Shown here one piece after another: positions 26,697-34,284 of a DNA stretch of 64,000 nt. The notes below the pieces were generated by a model. That model saw only the letters and a program-made list of their open reading frames with translations, was not told the DNA's origin and did not search any database. This DNA is from Bacillota bacterium (GTDB lineage: Bacteria > Bacillota > Negativicutes > Sporomusales > Sporomusaceae): the NCBI GenBank assembly GCA_023388195.1, contig JAEWGR010000004.1:17331-81330 (forward strand), read 5' to 3'. The position numbers and the translations under genes were made by a program. Position 1 is the stretch's first letter, and every line of letters starts with the position of its first letter.

Positions 26697-27647
26697 CTAT
26701 AACTTAACAGCGATACGAAGCTTAGCACTACGAGCGCGAGGATTTTTCTCAAGCTCATCAGGCGATGGTACTACCGGTTTTCCCAGAACTTTGACCTGAG
26801 GTTTATGCTGGCACACACAGATTGGCAGCTGCGGCGGACAGATGCAGCTTTTGGCCAGCTGCTGCAATGTTTGTTTTGCTATCCGGTCCTCCAGCGAATG
26901 AAAGGTGATAATGCCAATCCGGCCGCCCGGTTTTAGACATTCAACCGCCGCGATAAAAGTATCCCGCAAAATCCCCAGCTCATTATTGACTTCAATCCTA
27001 ATCGCCTGAAAGGTTCTTTTCGCTGGATGCGGTCCCTCCCGGCGGGCGGCGGCAGGGATGGCTTTCTTAATAATATCGACCAGCTGGCCTGTCGTTTTGA
27101 TAGCGGACACAGCCCTATGCTCCACAATAAAGCTGGCAATCCGCTTGGCCCAGCGTTCTTCACCATAATCAGTAATTATCGCTGATAATTGCTGCTCACT
27201 ATAGGTATTCACAACATCATATGCAAAAAAACCGGCATTGGTATTCATACGCATATCAAGCGGTGCATCCTGCATATAAGAAAATCCCCGGTCAGCAACA
27301 TCCAGCTGATGTGATGATACGCCCAGGTCAAACAACACACCGTCAACCAAGCCTGTATTCAGATCAGCAAGTACGGAAGCCAGACACTCAAAATTACTTT
27401 GCACAATGTTAACCCGGCAAGCGGCCGCTGATAAACGCTGTTTACCGGCCTGTATCGCAGCCTGATCCTGATCAATGCCAATCAGCCAGCCCGCAGGCGC
27501 CAGCCGTGCGGCCAAGGCAGCAGAGTGGCCACCGCCGCCTAATGTGCAATCCACATAGATCCCTTCCGGATCGGAAAAAATGCCTGCGATACTCTCTGCC
27601 AGCAGTACACTCGTATGTTCAAATCCATGTTCCTGCACTTTTATCAC
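26697..27647 (-). CDS. rsmH: 16S rRNA (cytosine(1402)-N(4))-methyltransferase
   Basis: This 316-aa SAM-dependent methyltransferase modifies C1402 of 16S rRNA. HTSVLLAESI, YVDCTLGGGGHSAALA and LFDLGVSSHQLD are family motifs, and the C-terminus (NPRARSAKLRIAVKL) is intact. The start is GTG 27647 or a second GTG three codons later. Neither has a strong ribosome-binding sequence, and the gene may depend on coupling to mraZ 16 bp upstream. Confidence 0.95.
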   Translation of the reverse strand: MIKVQEHGFEHTSVLLAESIAGIFSDPEGIYVDCTLGGGGHSAALAARLAPAGWLIGIDQDQAAIQAGKQRLSAAACRVNIVQSNFECLASVLADLNTGLVDGVLFDLGVSSHQLDVADRGFSYMQDAPLDMRMNTNAGFFAYDVVNTYSEQQLSAIITDYGEERWAKRIASFIVEHRAVSAIKTTGQLVDIIKKAIPAAARREGPHPAKRTFQAIRIEVNNELGILRDTFIAAVECLKPGGRIGIITFHSLEDRIAKQTLQQLAKSCICPPQLPICVCQHKPQVKVLGKPVVPSPDELEKNPRARSAKLRIAVKL

Positions 27648-27662
27648 TCGTTTCAGCTATAA

Positions 27663-28094
27663 TTATATTCCTAAATCAGCCATGGTTTCGGCAATCTCCG
27701 CAACCGTAGGGCTTATTTGCCGGTTATATTCATCCCAGGCCGCTTTATCCCAAATTTCAATCCGCGTTGATACGCCAATAACGACCACATCTTTATCTAA
27801 CTTGGCATGATCCCGTAAGTTAGGCGGCACAAGCACCCGCCCCTGTTTATCACACTCCAGCTCGGCTGCTCCGGAAAAGAAGAAACGCACAAAGGCCCGA
27901 GCTTCCGGTTTAGCCAGTGGCAGTTTCTTTAATTTTTCTTCTAGGATAGCCCACTCACTGCGGGTATATACAAACAAACAATTATCAAGACCTTTGGTGG
28001 CAATAAATGTGTCTCCTAATTCGTCACGGAATTTGGCAGGAAGAATCAGCCGCCCTTTATTGTCGATGGCATGTATATATTCACCCATGAACAC
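27663..28094 (-). CDS. mraZ: Transcriptional regulator MraZ
   Basis: This 143-aa protein contains two SpoVT/AbrB-like folds, each with a DNA-contact DxxGRxxxP motif (DNKGRLILP and DKQGRVLVP). MraZ represses or tunes the dcw operon by binding repeats before its own gene. The longest frame starts at 28127, but that codon lies inside the binding repeats. GTG 28094 gives MFMGEYIHAIDNKGR and the standard length. Confidence 0.95.
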   Translation of the reverse strand: MFMGEYIHAIDNKGRLILPAKFRDELGDTFIATKGLDNCLFVYTRSEWAILEEKLKKLPLAKPEARAFVRFFFSGAAELECDKQGRVLVPPNLRDHAKLDKDVVVIGVSTRIEIWDKAAWDEYNRQISPTVAEIAETMADLGI

Positions 28095-28120
28095 GGCTGT
28101 CACCACCATTTCAAAATAAT

Positions 28121-28153
28121 CAACCACTTTACTCCACTTTTCACCACTTTTTA
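28121..28153 (-). promoter_or_regulatory. MraZ box (three AAAGTGG repeats)
   Basis: On the minus strand AAAGTGG occurs three times, each separated by 3 bp (TGA and AGT), about 30-55 bp before the mraZ start. This exactly fits the described MraZ-box form AAAGTG[GT]-N3 repeated three times. The promoter of the dcw operon should lie just upstream, but I cannot define its -35. Confidence 0.88.
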
Positions 28154-28171
28154 GTCTATTCTGGGCAAATA

Positions 28172-28206
28172 AAAAAAATCCTGCCTGAAATCTGCAGGAT
28201 TTTAAA
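28172..28206 (-). terminator. Terminator upstream of the dcw operon
   Basis: AAAATCCTGC pairs with GCAGGATTTT (28175-28184 and 28194-28203), followed on the minus strand by a run of eight T. It ends the transcript of the polysaccharide deacetylase gene, so the dcw operon begins its own transcript between here and mraZ. Confidence 0.9.
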
Positions 28207-28239
28207 AAAACCCAGAATTTGGAGACTAAAGTCCTATAT

Positions 28240-29073
28240 TTAATTTCTGACTACCCCCAGCCGTTCTAACAAGGGGGCGCCATGAAGCCTGACAAAGAAG
28301 CTGCGGAAGGTCTGGGGCCCCCTGAATATCGGTATCCTCTCCAGTGCATACGGGTTACTCTGGGCGCCGGCCTCACCATAGCGGATGGTAAAAGCCGCTT
28401 TATAACCGGCTTGTTTAACCAGTTCCTCAATTTGCAGGTTGTAGGCTCCGGTAGGATAGGCAAAATAACGTATCTTGCCGCCTAACTGCTCTTCCAGCAC
28501 TTTCCGGGAGCCAGTCAGTTCCTCCACAGCCTGCTCACGCGAAAGCTTGGTCAGAACCGCGTGCGACACCGTGTGAGAGCCAAAAACAAAGCCGTCCTGC
28601 TGCATTTCCCGTACCTGATTCCAGCTCATAAACCGCTCATCATGTCCAATTAAATCAGTCACTACAAATATAGCAGCGGTAAAACCATACTTTTTCATTA
28701 TTGGATAGGCGTTAGTATAATTATCAAGGTAACCGTCATCAAACGTAATCAAAATTGGTTTTGCCGGCAGCGCCTTTTCATGATTGAAATAGGCCATAAG
28801 CTGCTCCGGCGTAATGGTAGTAAAGCCGTTTTGGGACAGATAGGCCATTTGCTCTTCAAATTCCGCCGGCGGAATTGATAGTGCATGTTGGAATACATCA
28901 ATTTTATGGTAATTCAAAACAGGAACATCAGCCAGCGAGGTATTGGCCGCCGTCCGGTTACCGGTACGCCCGGCCACCACAGCCGTGGTACTCACTACAG
29001 AAGAGGCTACGATAAGTAGAAAAATAAGGCCAAGAATAATTAGACATCCCTGTCGCCGGTTAATACAGGCCAC
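28240..29073 (-). CDS. Exported polysaccharide deacetylase (NodB/CE4)
   Basis: This 277-aa protein has an N-terminal hydrophobic anchor or signal (about residues 10-33), then a NodB domain with motif 1 ITFDDGY, motif 2 SHTVSH and motif 3 RYFAYPTGAYN. The aspartate and two histidines would bind the metal. Such enzymes remove acetyl groups from peptidoglycan or surface polysaccharide, and the exact substrate is unknown. The start is GTG 29073 behind AAAGGAA. It follows lgt by about 27 bp and is probably co-transcribed with it. Confidence 0.9.
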   Translation of the reverse strand: MACINRRQGCLIILGLIFLLIVASSVVSTTAVVAGRTGNRTAANTSLADVPVLNYHKIDVFQHALSIPPAEFEEQMAYLSQNGFTTITPEQLMAYFNHEKALPAKPILITFDDGYLDNYTNAYPIMKKYGFTAAIFVVTDLIGHDERFMSWNQVREMQQDGFVFGSHTVSHAVLTKLSREQAVEELTGSRKVLEEQLGGKIRYFAYPTGAYNLQIEELVKQAGYKAAFTIRYGEAGAQSNPYALERIPIFRGPQTFRSFFVRLHGAPLLERLGVVRN

Positions 29074-29100
29074 CGCCTTTCCTTTATCCGCTACCGGACA

Positions 29101-29886
29101 TTAATCCGGTTTTGAAAATTTACATTTGCGCCAGCACAACAGCGCTCCGGCCCCCAAAATGGCTATTGCACTGACCACTTGCGCCAATCGCCACTCACCG
29201 ATCATTTCACTGTCCAGCCGCAGCCCTTCAATCACCAACCGTCCGGCCGAATACAGCACAATATAGAGTAAAAACAAACTGCCCGGCACTGCTTGCGCAG
29301 GCTTTTTAAGCATAATCCGGCTCACCGGCAAAAGAACGATAAACACGGCTATATCCCAGACAAATTCATATAAAAAAGTGGGATGAAAGAAATCAAACTG
29401 CTCATAACCAGACGGGCGGAAAGCATAATCAATGTAGATGGCCCAGGGAACATCAGTAGGGTAACCGAAAGCGTCCTGATTAACAAAGTTGCCCCATTGC
29501 CCGATAGCCTGACCCAAAATAAGACCTGGCGCAACAATATCGGCCCAGCGCCAGAAAGAAAGCTTATTGACCCGGGAGTAAATCGCAATAGTTAAAATAA
29601 CCCCGATGAGGGCGCCATGAATTGCCAGGCCACCATGCCAAATCATTAAAATTTCACCGGGATTATCAGCATATAGCTGCCAATTCACAATCACGTAATA
29701 CAGTCGGGCGGCAATAATGCCGGCCGGTATACTATAAAGCGTCAAAACCAGCAGCCTGTCTGGCGGTTCTTGACGCAGCCGGCTATAGCACCAGCTAATC
29801 ATGCAGCCGGCTAAAATAGCAACAGCTAAAATAAGTCCAAACCAGCTAAAACTGATAGTTTCAATAAAAAATGCAGTTTTTCCCAT
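29101..29886 (-). CDS. lgt: Prolipoprotein diacylglyceryl transferase
   Basis: This 261-aa polytopic membrane enzyme attaches diacylglycerol to the lipobox cysteine of prolipoproteins. The family signature appears as GQWGNFVNQDAFG, and HGGLAIHGALIG carries the conserved histidine. The longest frame starts at 29955. ATG 29886, 7 nt after GGAG, begins at the conserved N-terminus and is chosen. It is divergent from the DUF1858 gene. Confidence 0.94.
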   Translation of the reverse strand: MGKTAFFIETISFSWFGLILAVAILAGCMISWCYSRLRQEPPDRLLVLTLYSIPAGIIAARLYYVIVNWQLYADNPGEILMIWHGGLAIHGALIGVILTIAIYSRVNKLSFWRWADIVAPGLILGQAIGQWGNFVNQDAFGYPTDVPWAIYIDYAFRPSGYEQFDFFHPTFLYEFVWDIAVFIVLLPVSRIMLKKPAQAVPGSLFLLYIVLYSAGRLVIEGLRLDSEMIGEWRLAQVVSAIAILGAGALLCWRKCKFSKPD

Positions 29887-29977
29887 GTAAACTCCAATGA
29901 CGGTCAGATTTCGTATAAAAAGCAGAAAGCAGGCGATAATAGTAGCAGACGTCATTCTCTAAAATTATAATAAAGTC

Positions 29978-30007
29978 ATGACAAGCATTAGTCAAGTATG
30001 ATATAAT
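29978..30007 (+). promoter_or_regulatory. Sigma-A promoter of the DUF1858 gene
   Basis: ATGACA (5 of 6 to TTGACA) and TATAAT are separated by 18 bp. The predicted start point is about 40 bp upstream of the GTG start codon. Confidence 0.65.
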
Positions 30008-30055
30008 AAGTTATCTTGTCAACATATTCCATTTTAACGTAAGGAGGCTGCTACA

Positions 30056-30253
30056 GTGAGTATCACTAAAGAAATGAGCATCGTTGATGTTGTCCAAAAA
30101 TATCCGCAGACTGTGCAAGTATTCCGCAACTACGGCATGGGCTGTCTTGGTTGTGCTGCCGCCCGCTTTGAAAATATTGAGCAAGGCGCTGCCGCCCACG
30201 GCATAGATGCAAACGCCCTGGTTGCCGATCTAAACAAAGCCGTAAGTGAATAG
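30056..30253 (+). CDS. DUF1858 (hybrid-cluster-protein-associated redox disulfide) protein
   Basis: This is a 65-aa stand-alone domain with the core MSIVDVVQKYPQTVQVFRNYGMGCLGC. The CLGC pair is the presumed redox or metal site. The same domain is found at the N-terminus of ScdA/RIC-type iron-sulfur repair proteins and near hybrid cluster proteins. A role in nitrosative or iron-sulfur stress is inferred, not shown. The start is GTG behind AAGGAGG. It has its own promoter and terminator. Confidence 0.82.
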   Translation: MSITKEMSIVDVVQKYPQTVQVFRNYGMGCLGCAAARFENIEQGAAAHGIDANALVADLNKAVSE

Positions 30254-30258
30254 TCCTT

Positions 30259-30287
30259 AAAAAGCAGGGCCGGCGGCCCTGCTTTTT
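30259..30287. terminator. Bidirectional terminator between DUF1858 gene and feoA
   Basis: GCAGGGCC and GGCCCTGC form a GC stem with a three-base loop, flanked by A-runs on the left and T-runs on the right. It can therefore terminate both convergent transcripts. Its right edge touches the feoA stop codon. Confidence 0.88.
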
Positions 30288-30514
30288 TACATAGAAACAA
30301 GAATCCCCACGGCGGTCTCATAGTCAAGGGCCAGTTCAGTATTATCAATCCGCAGGACATAGACCGGAGTGGTCTGCAGCACTTCGATCTCCGCCCCTGG
30401 CAGTAAGCCAAACACAGTCAGCTTCCGCAGCTGCTGGTCATCGGGAGTGTATACAGCGATAATTTTTGCCCTTTCTCCAGGCCTGAGCATAATAACCGGT
30501 TGTTGTTCAATCAC
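30287..30514 (-). CDS. feoA: Ferrous iron transport protein FeoA
   Basis: This 75-aa SH3-like cytosolic protein is thought to regulate FeoB. The conserved RKLTVFGLLPGAEIEVLQ segment and the C-terminal LALDYETAVGILV are typical. The start is GTG 30514 after AGGAGGG. The order feoB then feoA is the reverse of the common feoA-feoB order. The gap is 19 bp, so both are on one transcript. Confidence 0.9.
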   Translation of the reverse strand: MIEQQPVIMLRPGERAKIIAVYTPDDQQLRKLTVFGLLPGAEIEVLQTTPVYVLRIDNTELALDYETAVGILVSM

Positions 30515-30533
30515 CTCATCCCTCCTGCCTGAA

Positions 30534-32477
30534 CTAAAAATAGGCCCAGTTCAGCAACTGGTACATGAAAGCTGCCGCAACAAAGGTAATTACGATAATC
30601 ACAGCTACCATAATACAGGTGGTTATCAACCCCCGTTCTTTGACCATCACGGCAAACTGGGCAATACAGGGAACAAACAGGGTCAGGGCTACGGCGGCAA
30701 CCACTAACTGCATATCTGTCAGCAGGCCGGCAGCCGCCAGGTCATACAGCCCGGCAGCACCATAATCGCGGCGGAAAAAACCGAGCAAAAAGGCTTGCGC
30801 TGCTGCCGGCGGCAATCCAACCATTCCCATCACCGGTTCCAGAAACTGGATCAGGTCAGCTAAAATGCCACTGCGGTCACCGGCCCATAAGATCGCACTG
30901 GCAGCAATAAACACCGGTAATATTTCCCTAAAATACCAGGCCATCCGCATGGCCGCTTTTTTTATAACATTGCGGACAAGCGGCAGTCTTAACGGCGGCA
31001 GTTCCATATAAAAAGCGCTCCGGCGCCCGGGCACAAGCTTAGTGCTTAACCTGCCGGCAACGGCAAAAATAAAGAGTAAGTATCCACCCCAGATACCAAC
31101 TGCGACCGGATTATGTGAAAGCAGTGCCAGCACAACCCCAAGCTGGGCCGAACATGGGATAGTCAAAGCTAAGAGAAAGGTGGCCAGCAACCGTTCCCGT
31201 TTGGTTTCCAAGGTGCGGGCAACCATAACCGCCATGGTGCCGCAGCCCAACCCCAATGTCAGGGGAATAACAGCCCGGCCATTCAGCCCGAAATACCGGA
31301 ATACCGAATCAGCCAGCATAGCCAGCCGTGGCAGATAGCCGGTATCCTCCAGTACGGCAAAAGCTAAGAAAAAAGTCCCGACAATCGGCAGAATAATTGC
31401 GGCCGCATACCGGAAGCCCATCGTGAACACACCATAATCCCCCACCACCAGTGAACGCAGCCATTCCCAGGGAATCCAGGCATTGGCCGCGCTTTTAGCT
31501 GCCGGGATAAGGATGGGCACAAACATGCAGTTATTAATATAATCAACAAGATAACCTGCCCCAAACTTGCCCACAAACTGGTATAAGCCACAATACAGAA
31601 CAAGGCATAAAATAGGAATGCCTGTTAAGGGTTCTCTGGTTATTTTCCCCAGCCACAGGGCCAGCGCTTGCCGCTGGCGGCCCCCCGGCCGCGAGTAAAG
31701 CACCGTTTGGGCAAGAATTTTATCAATAATATCCTGCCGCGCCGCTGCAACTAAAGTACCAGGGTTATAACCCGCCCGGGACGGCAGCTGCTTAAGGGCA
31801 GCCGCTATATGCGGCCAGGCTGCTTCTGTTTGAGCCAGAGCCAGCGAGCTGGCATCCCCTTGCAGCAGTAACAGGGAGGCACTCCGCTTGCCGAGGCCGT
31901 AGTTCTTGGTTAGCAGCGGACTTATGCCAGCCACCGCCTGCTCAACCGCTTCATTCAATGGTAAAAAAACCGGTTTGACTACCTGATATCGACTAATCGC
32001 CTTTTTTAAAGCCCCCATCCCGGTACCGTTAACAGCAGCAGTAGCAACAACCGGAATTCCCAGTAATTGTTCGAGCCGCGCAATGTCAATCCGCATACCC
32101 AGCTGTTGTGCTTCATCCATAATATTCAGGTTAAGAATGACAGGTATTCCCGTATCCAGCAGCTGCATAGTCATATTCAGCATCCGCTTTAGGTTTTTGG
32201 CATCAGCTACGTGGACAATAACATCAGGCTTTCGCTTGGTCAGCAGCAATCTGGTAACCTGCTCTTCCTCGGTCAGGGGAATCAGCGAATACAGGCCTGG
32301 CGTATCGATAACCTCGAACCGTTGACTGTTAAGGCTGAGCCGGCCTGTTGAAATATCAACACTAGTGCCAGGATAATTCGATACTGCTGCATAACTGCCT
32401 GTTAAATAATTAAATATGGCACTTTTACCGACATTAGGTGAGCCTACAAGCACTACTCTCATCACTGGATCCCGCAC
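30534..32477 (-). CDS. feoB: Ferrous iron transporter FeoB
   Basis: This 647-aa protein joins an N-terminal G domain (G1 GSPNVGKSAIFN, G3 DTPG, G4 NIMD) to a membrane domain with two gate motifs (LGLGCGTMAVM and the downstream IPCSAQLG) that moves Fe(II) across the inner membrane. At 647 aa it is shorter than E. coli FeoB (773 aa). The start is GTG 32477, 8 nt after GGAGGG. A palindrome just upstream could be an iron-responsive operator. Confidence 0.95.
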   Translation of the reverse strand: MRDPVMRVVLVGSPNVGKSAIFNYLTGSYAAVSNYPGTSVDISTGRLSLNSQRFEVIDTPGLYSLIPLTEEEQVTRLLLTKRKPDVIVHVADAKNLKRMLNMTMQLLDTGIPVILNLNIMDEAQQLGMRIDIARLEQLLGIPVVATAAVNGTGMGALKKAISRYQVVKPVFLPLNEAVEQAVAGISPLLTKNYGLGKRSASLLLLQGDASSLALAQTEAAWPHIAAALKQLPSRAGYNPGTLVAAARQDIIDKILAQTVLYSRPGGRQRQALALWLGKITREPLTGIPILCLVLYCGLYQFVGKFGAGYLVDYINNCMFVPILIPAAKSAANAWIPWEWLRSLVVGDYGVFTMGFRYAAAIILPIVGTFFLAFAVLEDTGYLPRLAMLADSVFRYFGLNGRAVIPLTLGLGCGTMAVMVARTLETKRERLLATFLLALTIPCSAQLGVVLALLSHNPVAVGIWGGYLLFIFAVAGRLSTKLVPGRRSAFYMELPPLRLPLVRNVIKKAAMRMAWYFREILPVFIAASAILWAGDRSGILADLIQFLEPVMGMVGLPPAAAQAFLLGFFRRDYGAAGLYDLAAAGLLTDMQLVVAAVALTLFVPCIAQFAVMVKERGLITTCIMVAVIIVITFVAAAFMYQLLNWAYF

Positions 32478-32499
32478 CAGAGTGCCCTCCGTTAGTTTC

Positions 32500-32517
32500 G
32501 AAATACTATGGTATTTC
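32500..32517. promoter_or_regulatory. Palindrome before feoB, candidate metal-responsive operator
   Basis: A perfect 7-4-7 inverted repeat GAAATAC-N4-GTATTTC lies about 23 bp upstream of the feoB start. It is not a Fur box by consensus. A DtxR-family or other regulator is possible. The assignment rests only on position and symmetry. Confidence 0.4.
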
Positions 32518-32544
32518 CTATGCGCAAAGGTACGGGGTTATGCG

Positions 32545-32579
32545 TCAAAAAAATCCCGGCCGCAAGAGGCCGGGATTTT
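32545..32579 (-). terminator. Terminator after trxA
   Basis: AAAATCCCGGCC pairs with GGCCGGGATTTT around a six-base loop. On the minus strand a run of seven T follows. It separates the cyclophilin-CoA-binding-thioredoxin unit from feoB. Confidence 0.9.
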
Positions 32580-32589
32580 AACGTTTAAC

Positions 32590-32913
32590 TTATATAAGTT
32601 TTTCCACTTTAGCGGCAATATTTGCCTTTGGCATATACCCGGTCAGCTTCTCAACCTGCTCACCATTCTTAAAGACGACCATCGTCGGCAAACTCATAAC
32701 ACCATATTTTTGCGCCAGTGAACGGCTCTCATCAACATTGACTTTGGCAATCTTAATTTGGTCGCTCATTTCTTCTGCCAGTTCATCCATAACCGGCGCT
32801 AATCGGGTGCAGTAGCCACACCACGGAGCCCAAAAATCTACAAGCACCGGCTTTGCAGCGTCAAGCACTTCTTCCTGGAAATTATTTTCGTTAGCATTGA
32901 CTACATTTGCCAT
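32590..32913 (-). CDS. trxA: Thioredoxin (WCGYC active site)
   Basis: This 107-aa thioredoxin-fold protein has the length and surrounding motifs of thioredoxin (VLVDFWAPWCGYC, then PTMVVFKNGE with the cis-proline). The active site is CGYC instead of the usual CGPC. The proline-to-tyrosine change is expected to shift the redox potential, so it may serve particular targets. It is the last gene of a three-gene unit with a CoA-binding protein and cyclophilin. Confidence 0.92.
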   Translation of the reverse strand: MANVVNANENNFQEEVLDAAKPVLVDFWAPWCGYCTRLAPVMDELAEEMSDQIKIAKVNVDESRSLAQKYGVMSLPTMVVFKNGEQVEKLTGYMPKANIAAKVEKLI

Positions 32914-32953
32914 CAGACAGTCCCCCTTTTTTCCTTAAATAAGATGCGCTATC

Positions 32954-33343
32954 CTATTTGTGGTTGCGAAGTTCAACCAATACACAACACTGATCAACCA
33001 CATTAAGATCAAGGTTCTTAGCCCGTTCTACCACACTGGCAGCATTCGCTCCTGGCTGGAGCCAAACATTTTTTATACCAAGTTCGGAGCAATTAGTCAT
33101 AATCTGCTCGCCAACTTTCGGAGGAACGACAACATTTACGACATCAGGCACGCAGGGCAAATCTTTCAGAGCCGGGTAGCATTTATCCCCAAGTACCTCA
33201 TCAACACCGGGATTTACCGGATACACTTCATAGCCGGCTTCCTTCAAAGCCTTGAAAATCTTGTAGCCAAACTTTTCTTTGTTATCGGTAGCTCCCACAA
33301 CAGCCCATTGCTTATTTTTGAGCATAACTTCAGTATCGCTCAC
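32954..33343 (-). CDS. CoA-binding domain protein (YccU-like)
   Basis: This 129-aa single Rossmann-type CoA-binding domain matches the small YccU family. VVGATDNKEKFGYKIFKALK is the nucleotide loop, then YPVNPGVDEVLGDKCYPAL and the C-terminal VWLQPGANAASV region follow. The function is not established. The start is GTG 33343 after AAGGGGG. It lies between cyclophilin and thioredoxin genes in the same orientation. Confidence 0.88.
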   Translation of the reverse strand: MSDTEVMLKNKQWAVVGATDNKEKFGYKIFKALKEAGYEVYPVNPGVDEVLGDKCYPALKDLPCVPDVVNVVVPPKVGEQIMTNCSELGIKNVWLQPGANAASVVERAKNLDLNVVDQCCVLVELRNHK

Positions 33344-33385
33344 AGAACAGCCCCCTTACGTCATTGTACGACGTTACCTGTTAAA

Positions 33386-33817
33386 TCATTCCTCAACCAC
33401 AGTGACTTTATTCATTATGTTGCCTTGATTAATTTGATCCACAATCTCCATACCCTCAATTACCTTGCCAAATACAGTATGTAATCCATCCAGATGAGGC
33501 TGAGGTTCATAGACAATAAAGAACTGGCTGCCACCGGTGTTGGGGCCGCGATGCGCCATTGACAGTGAACCCCGTTCATGTTTATTAGGATTGCCTTTGG
33601 TTTCACAGGGAATCGTGTAACCGGGACCGCCCGCGCCGGTGCCGTTTGGACAACCGCCCTGTGCCACAAAACCTTTAATAACCCGGTGAAACTGCAAACC
33701 ATTATAAAAACCTTCATTAATCAGCTTTTCAAAGTTAGCAACAGTCTGAGGCGCGTCTTTTTCAAACAGCTCAATAACCACATTGCCCTTGTCCATCTCA
33801 ATAATCGCTTTTTTCAA
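33386..33817 (-). CDS. Peptidyl-prolyl cis-trans isomerase, cyclophilin type
   Basis: This 143-aa cytoplasmic cyclophilin has the core FHRVIKGFVAQGGCPNGTGAG carrying the catalytic arginine, and the GSQFFIVYEPQPHLDG motif. There is no signal peptide. The start is TTG 33817 behind GAGGGA. A good sigma-A promoter lies at 33850-33879, so it is the first gene of the cyclophilin-CoA-binding-trxA unit. Confidence 0.93.
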   Translation of the reverse strand: MKKAIIEMDKGNVVIELFEKDAPQTVANFEKLINEGFYNGLQFHRVIKGFVAQGGCPNGTGAGGPGYTIPCETKGNPNKHERGSLSMAHRGPNTGGSQFFIVYEPQPHLDGLHTVFGKVIEGMEIVDQINQGNIMNKVTVVEE

Positions 33818-33849
33818 AGTGTATCCCTCACTTAAATAGTATTATTTTT

Positions 33850-33879
33850 ATTATAGCACAGTTGGTTGTACTTTGGCAA
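33850..33879 (-). promoter_or_regulatory. Sigma-A promoter of the cyclophilin operon
   Basis: On the minus strand TTGCCA and TATAAT are separated by 18 bp, matching the consensus at 5 and 6 of 6 positions. The predicted start point is about 25 bp before the TTG start codon. Confidence 0.75.
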
Positions 33880-33923
33880 AATTGGAATCTTCACCCTCTG
33901 CATTTTTTTGTAATTCTGGATGG

Positions 33924-33957
33924 GTAAAAAAAATACTTTCTCAACAGAAAGTATTTT
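33924..33957 (-). terminator. Terminator ending the stretch downstream of cobC
   Basis: AAAATACTTTC and GAAAGTATTTT form an 11-bp stem with a six-base loop, followed on the minus strand by a run of eight T. It is over 320 bp beyond the cobC stop codon, unusually far for an operon terminator. Confidence 0.88.
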
Positions 33958-34284
33958 ATAAATTCCATATACGCCCAGGATACCGTTCTCCTGTATGTTC
34001 ATACCCGCTTCTCGCAGGTGGGCGTTTTGTATTTATGCTTTTGACTTCCGCTCACAGGCGGCCTGACAGCGGCATAACATCAAACTCCCCATGTAAATGA
34101 GTCGGTTGAACATATAAGAGGTAACGAGCATCTCAGGCAATAGTGTCTTCTGACACTATGTATCTTATCATGTTCCCATGGTTAGTTCAAGGTTGAAAAT
34201 CGGCCAAAAAACTAGTGTTTTGGACTGCTATAGGAAATCCGCCGGGATTTTTCCGGGTTGAACTTGAGCGCACACCGCCATTAC
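33958..34284 (-). ncRNA. Candidate structured RNA of unknown family
   Basis: There is no coding frame in this stretch, but it contains several nested stems. Arms at 34108-34119 and 34163-34175 (12 bp, one bulge) enclose a perfect hairpin ATAGTGTC-ttct-GACACTAT (34140-34159). A 12-bp near-perfect inverted repeat CCGCT..AGCGG lies at about 34048-34072, and a closing stem ACGCCCA/TGGGCGT spans about 33970-34025. The terminator at 33924-33957 follows on the minus strand. It could be a cob operon 3' UTR, an independent small RNA or a leader. I compared it by eye with 6S, TPP, SAM, T-box and c-di-GMP elements without a match. Confidence 0.4.

Noticed and set aside
28095..28127. Longer mraZ start at 28127
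   Set aside because: It lies inside the triple MraZ box and would add residues not found in MraZ.
33958..34284. Assignment of the structured stretch to 6S RNA, TPP, SAM or T-box elements
   Set aside because: Some short words resemble 6S RNA, but the conserved cores of these families are not present when read on either strand.
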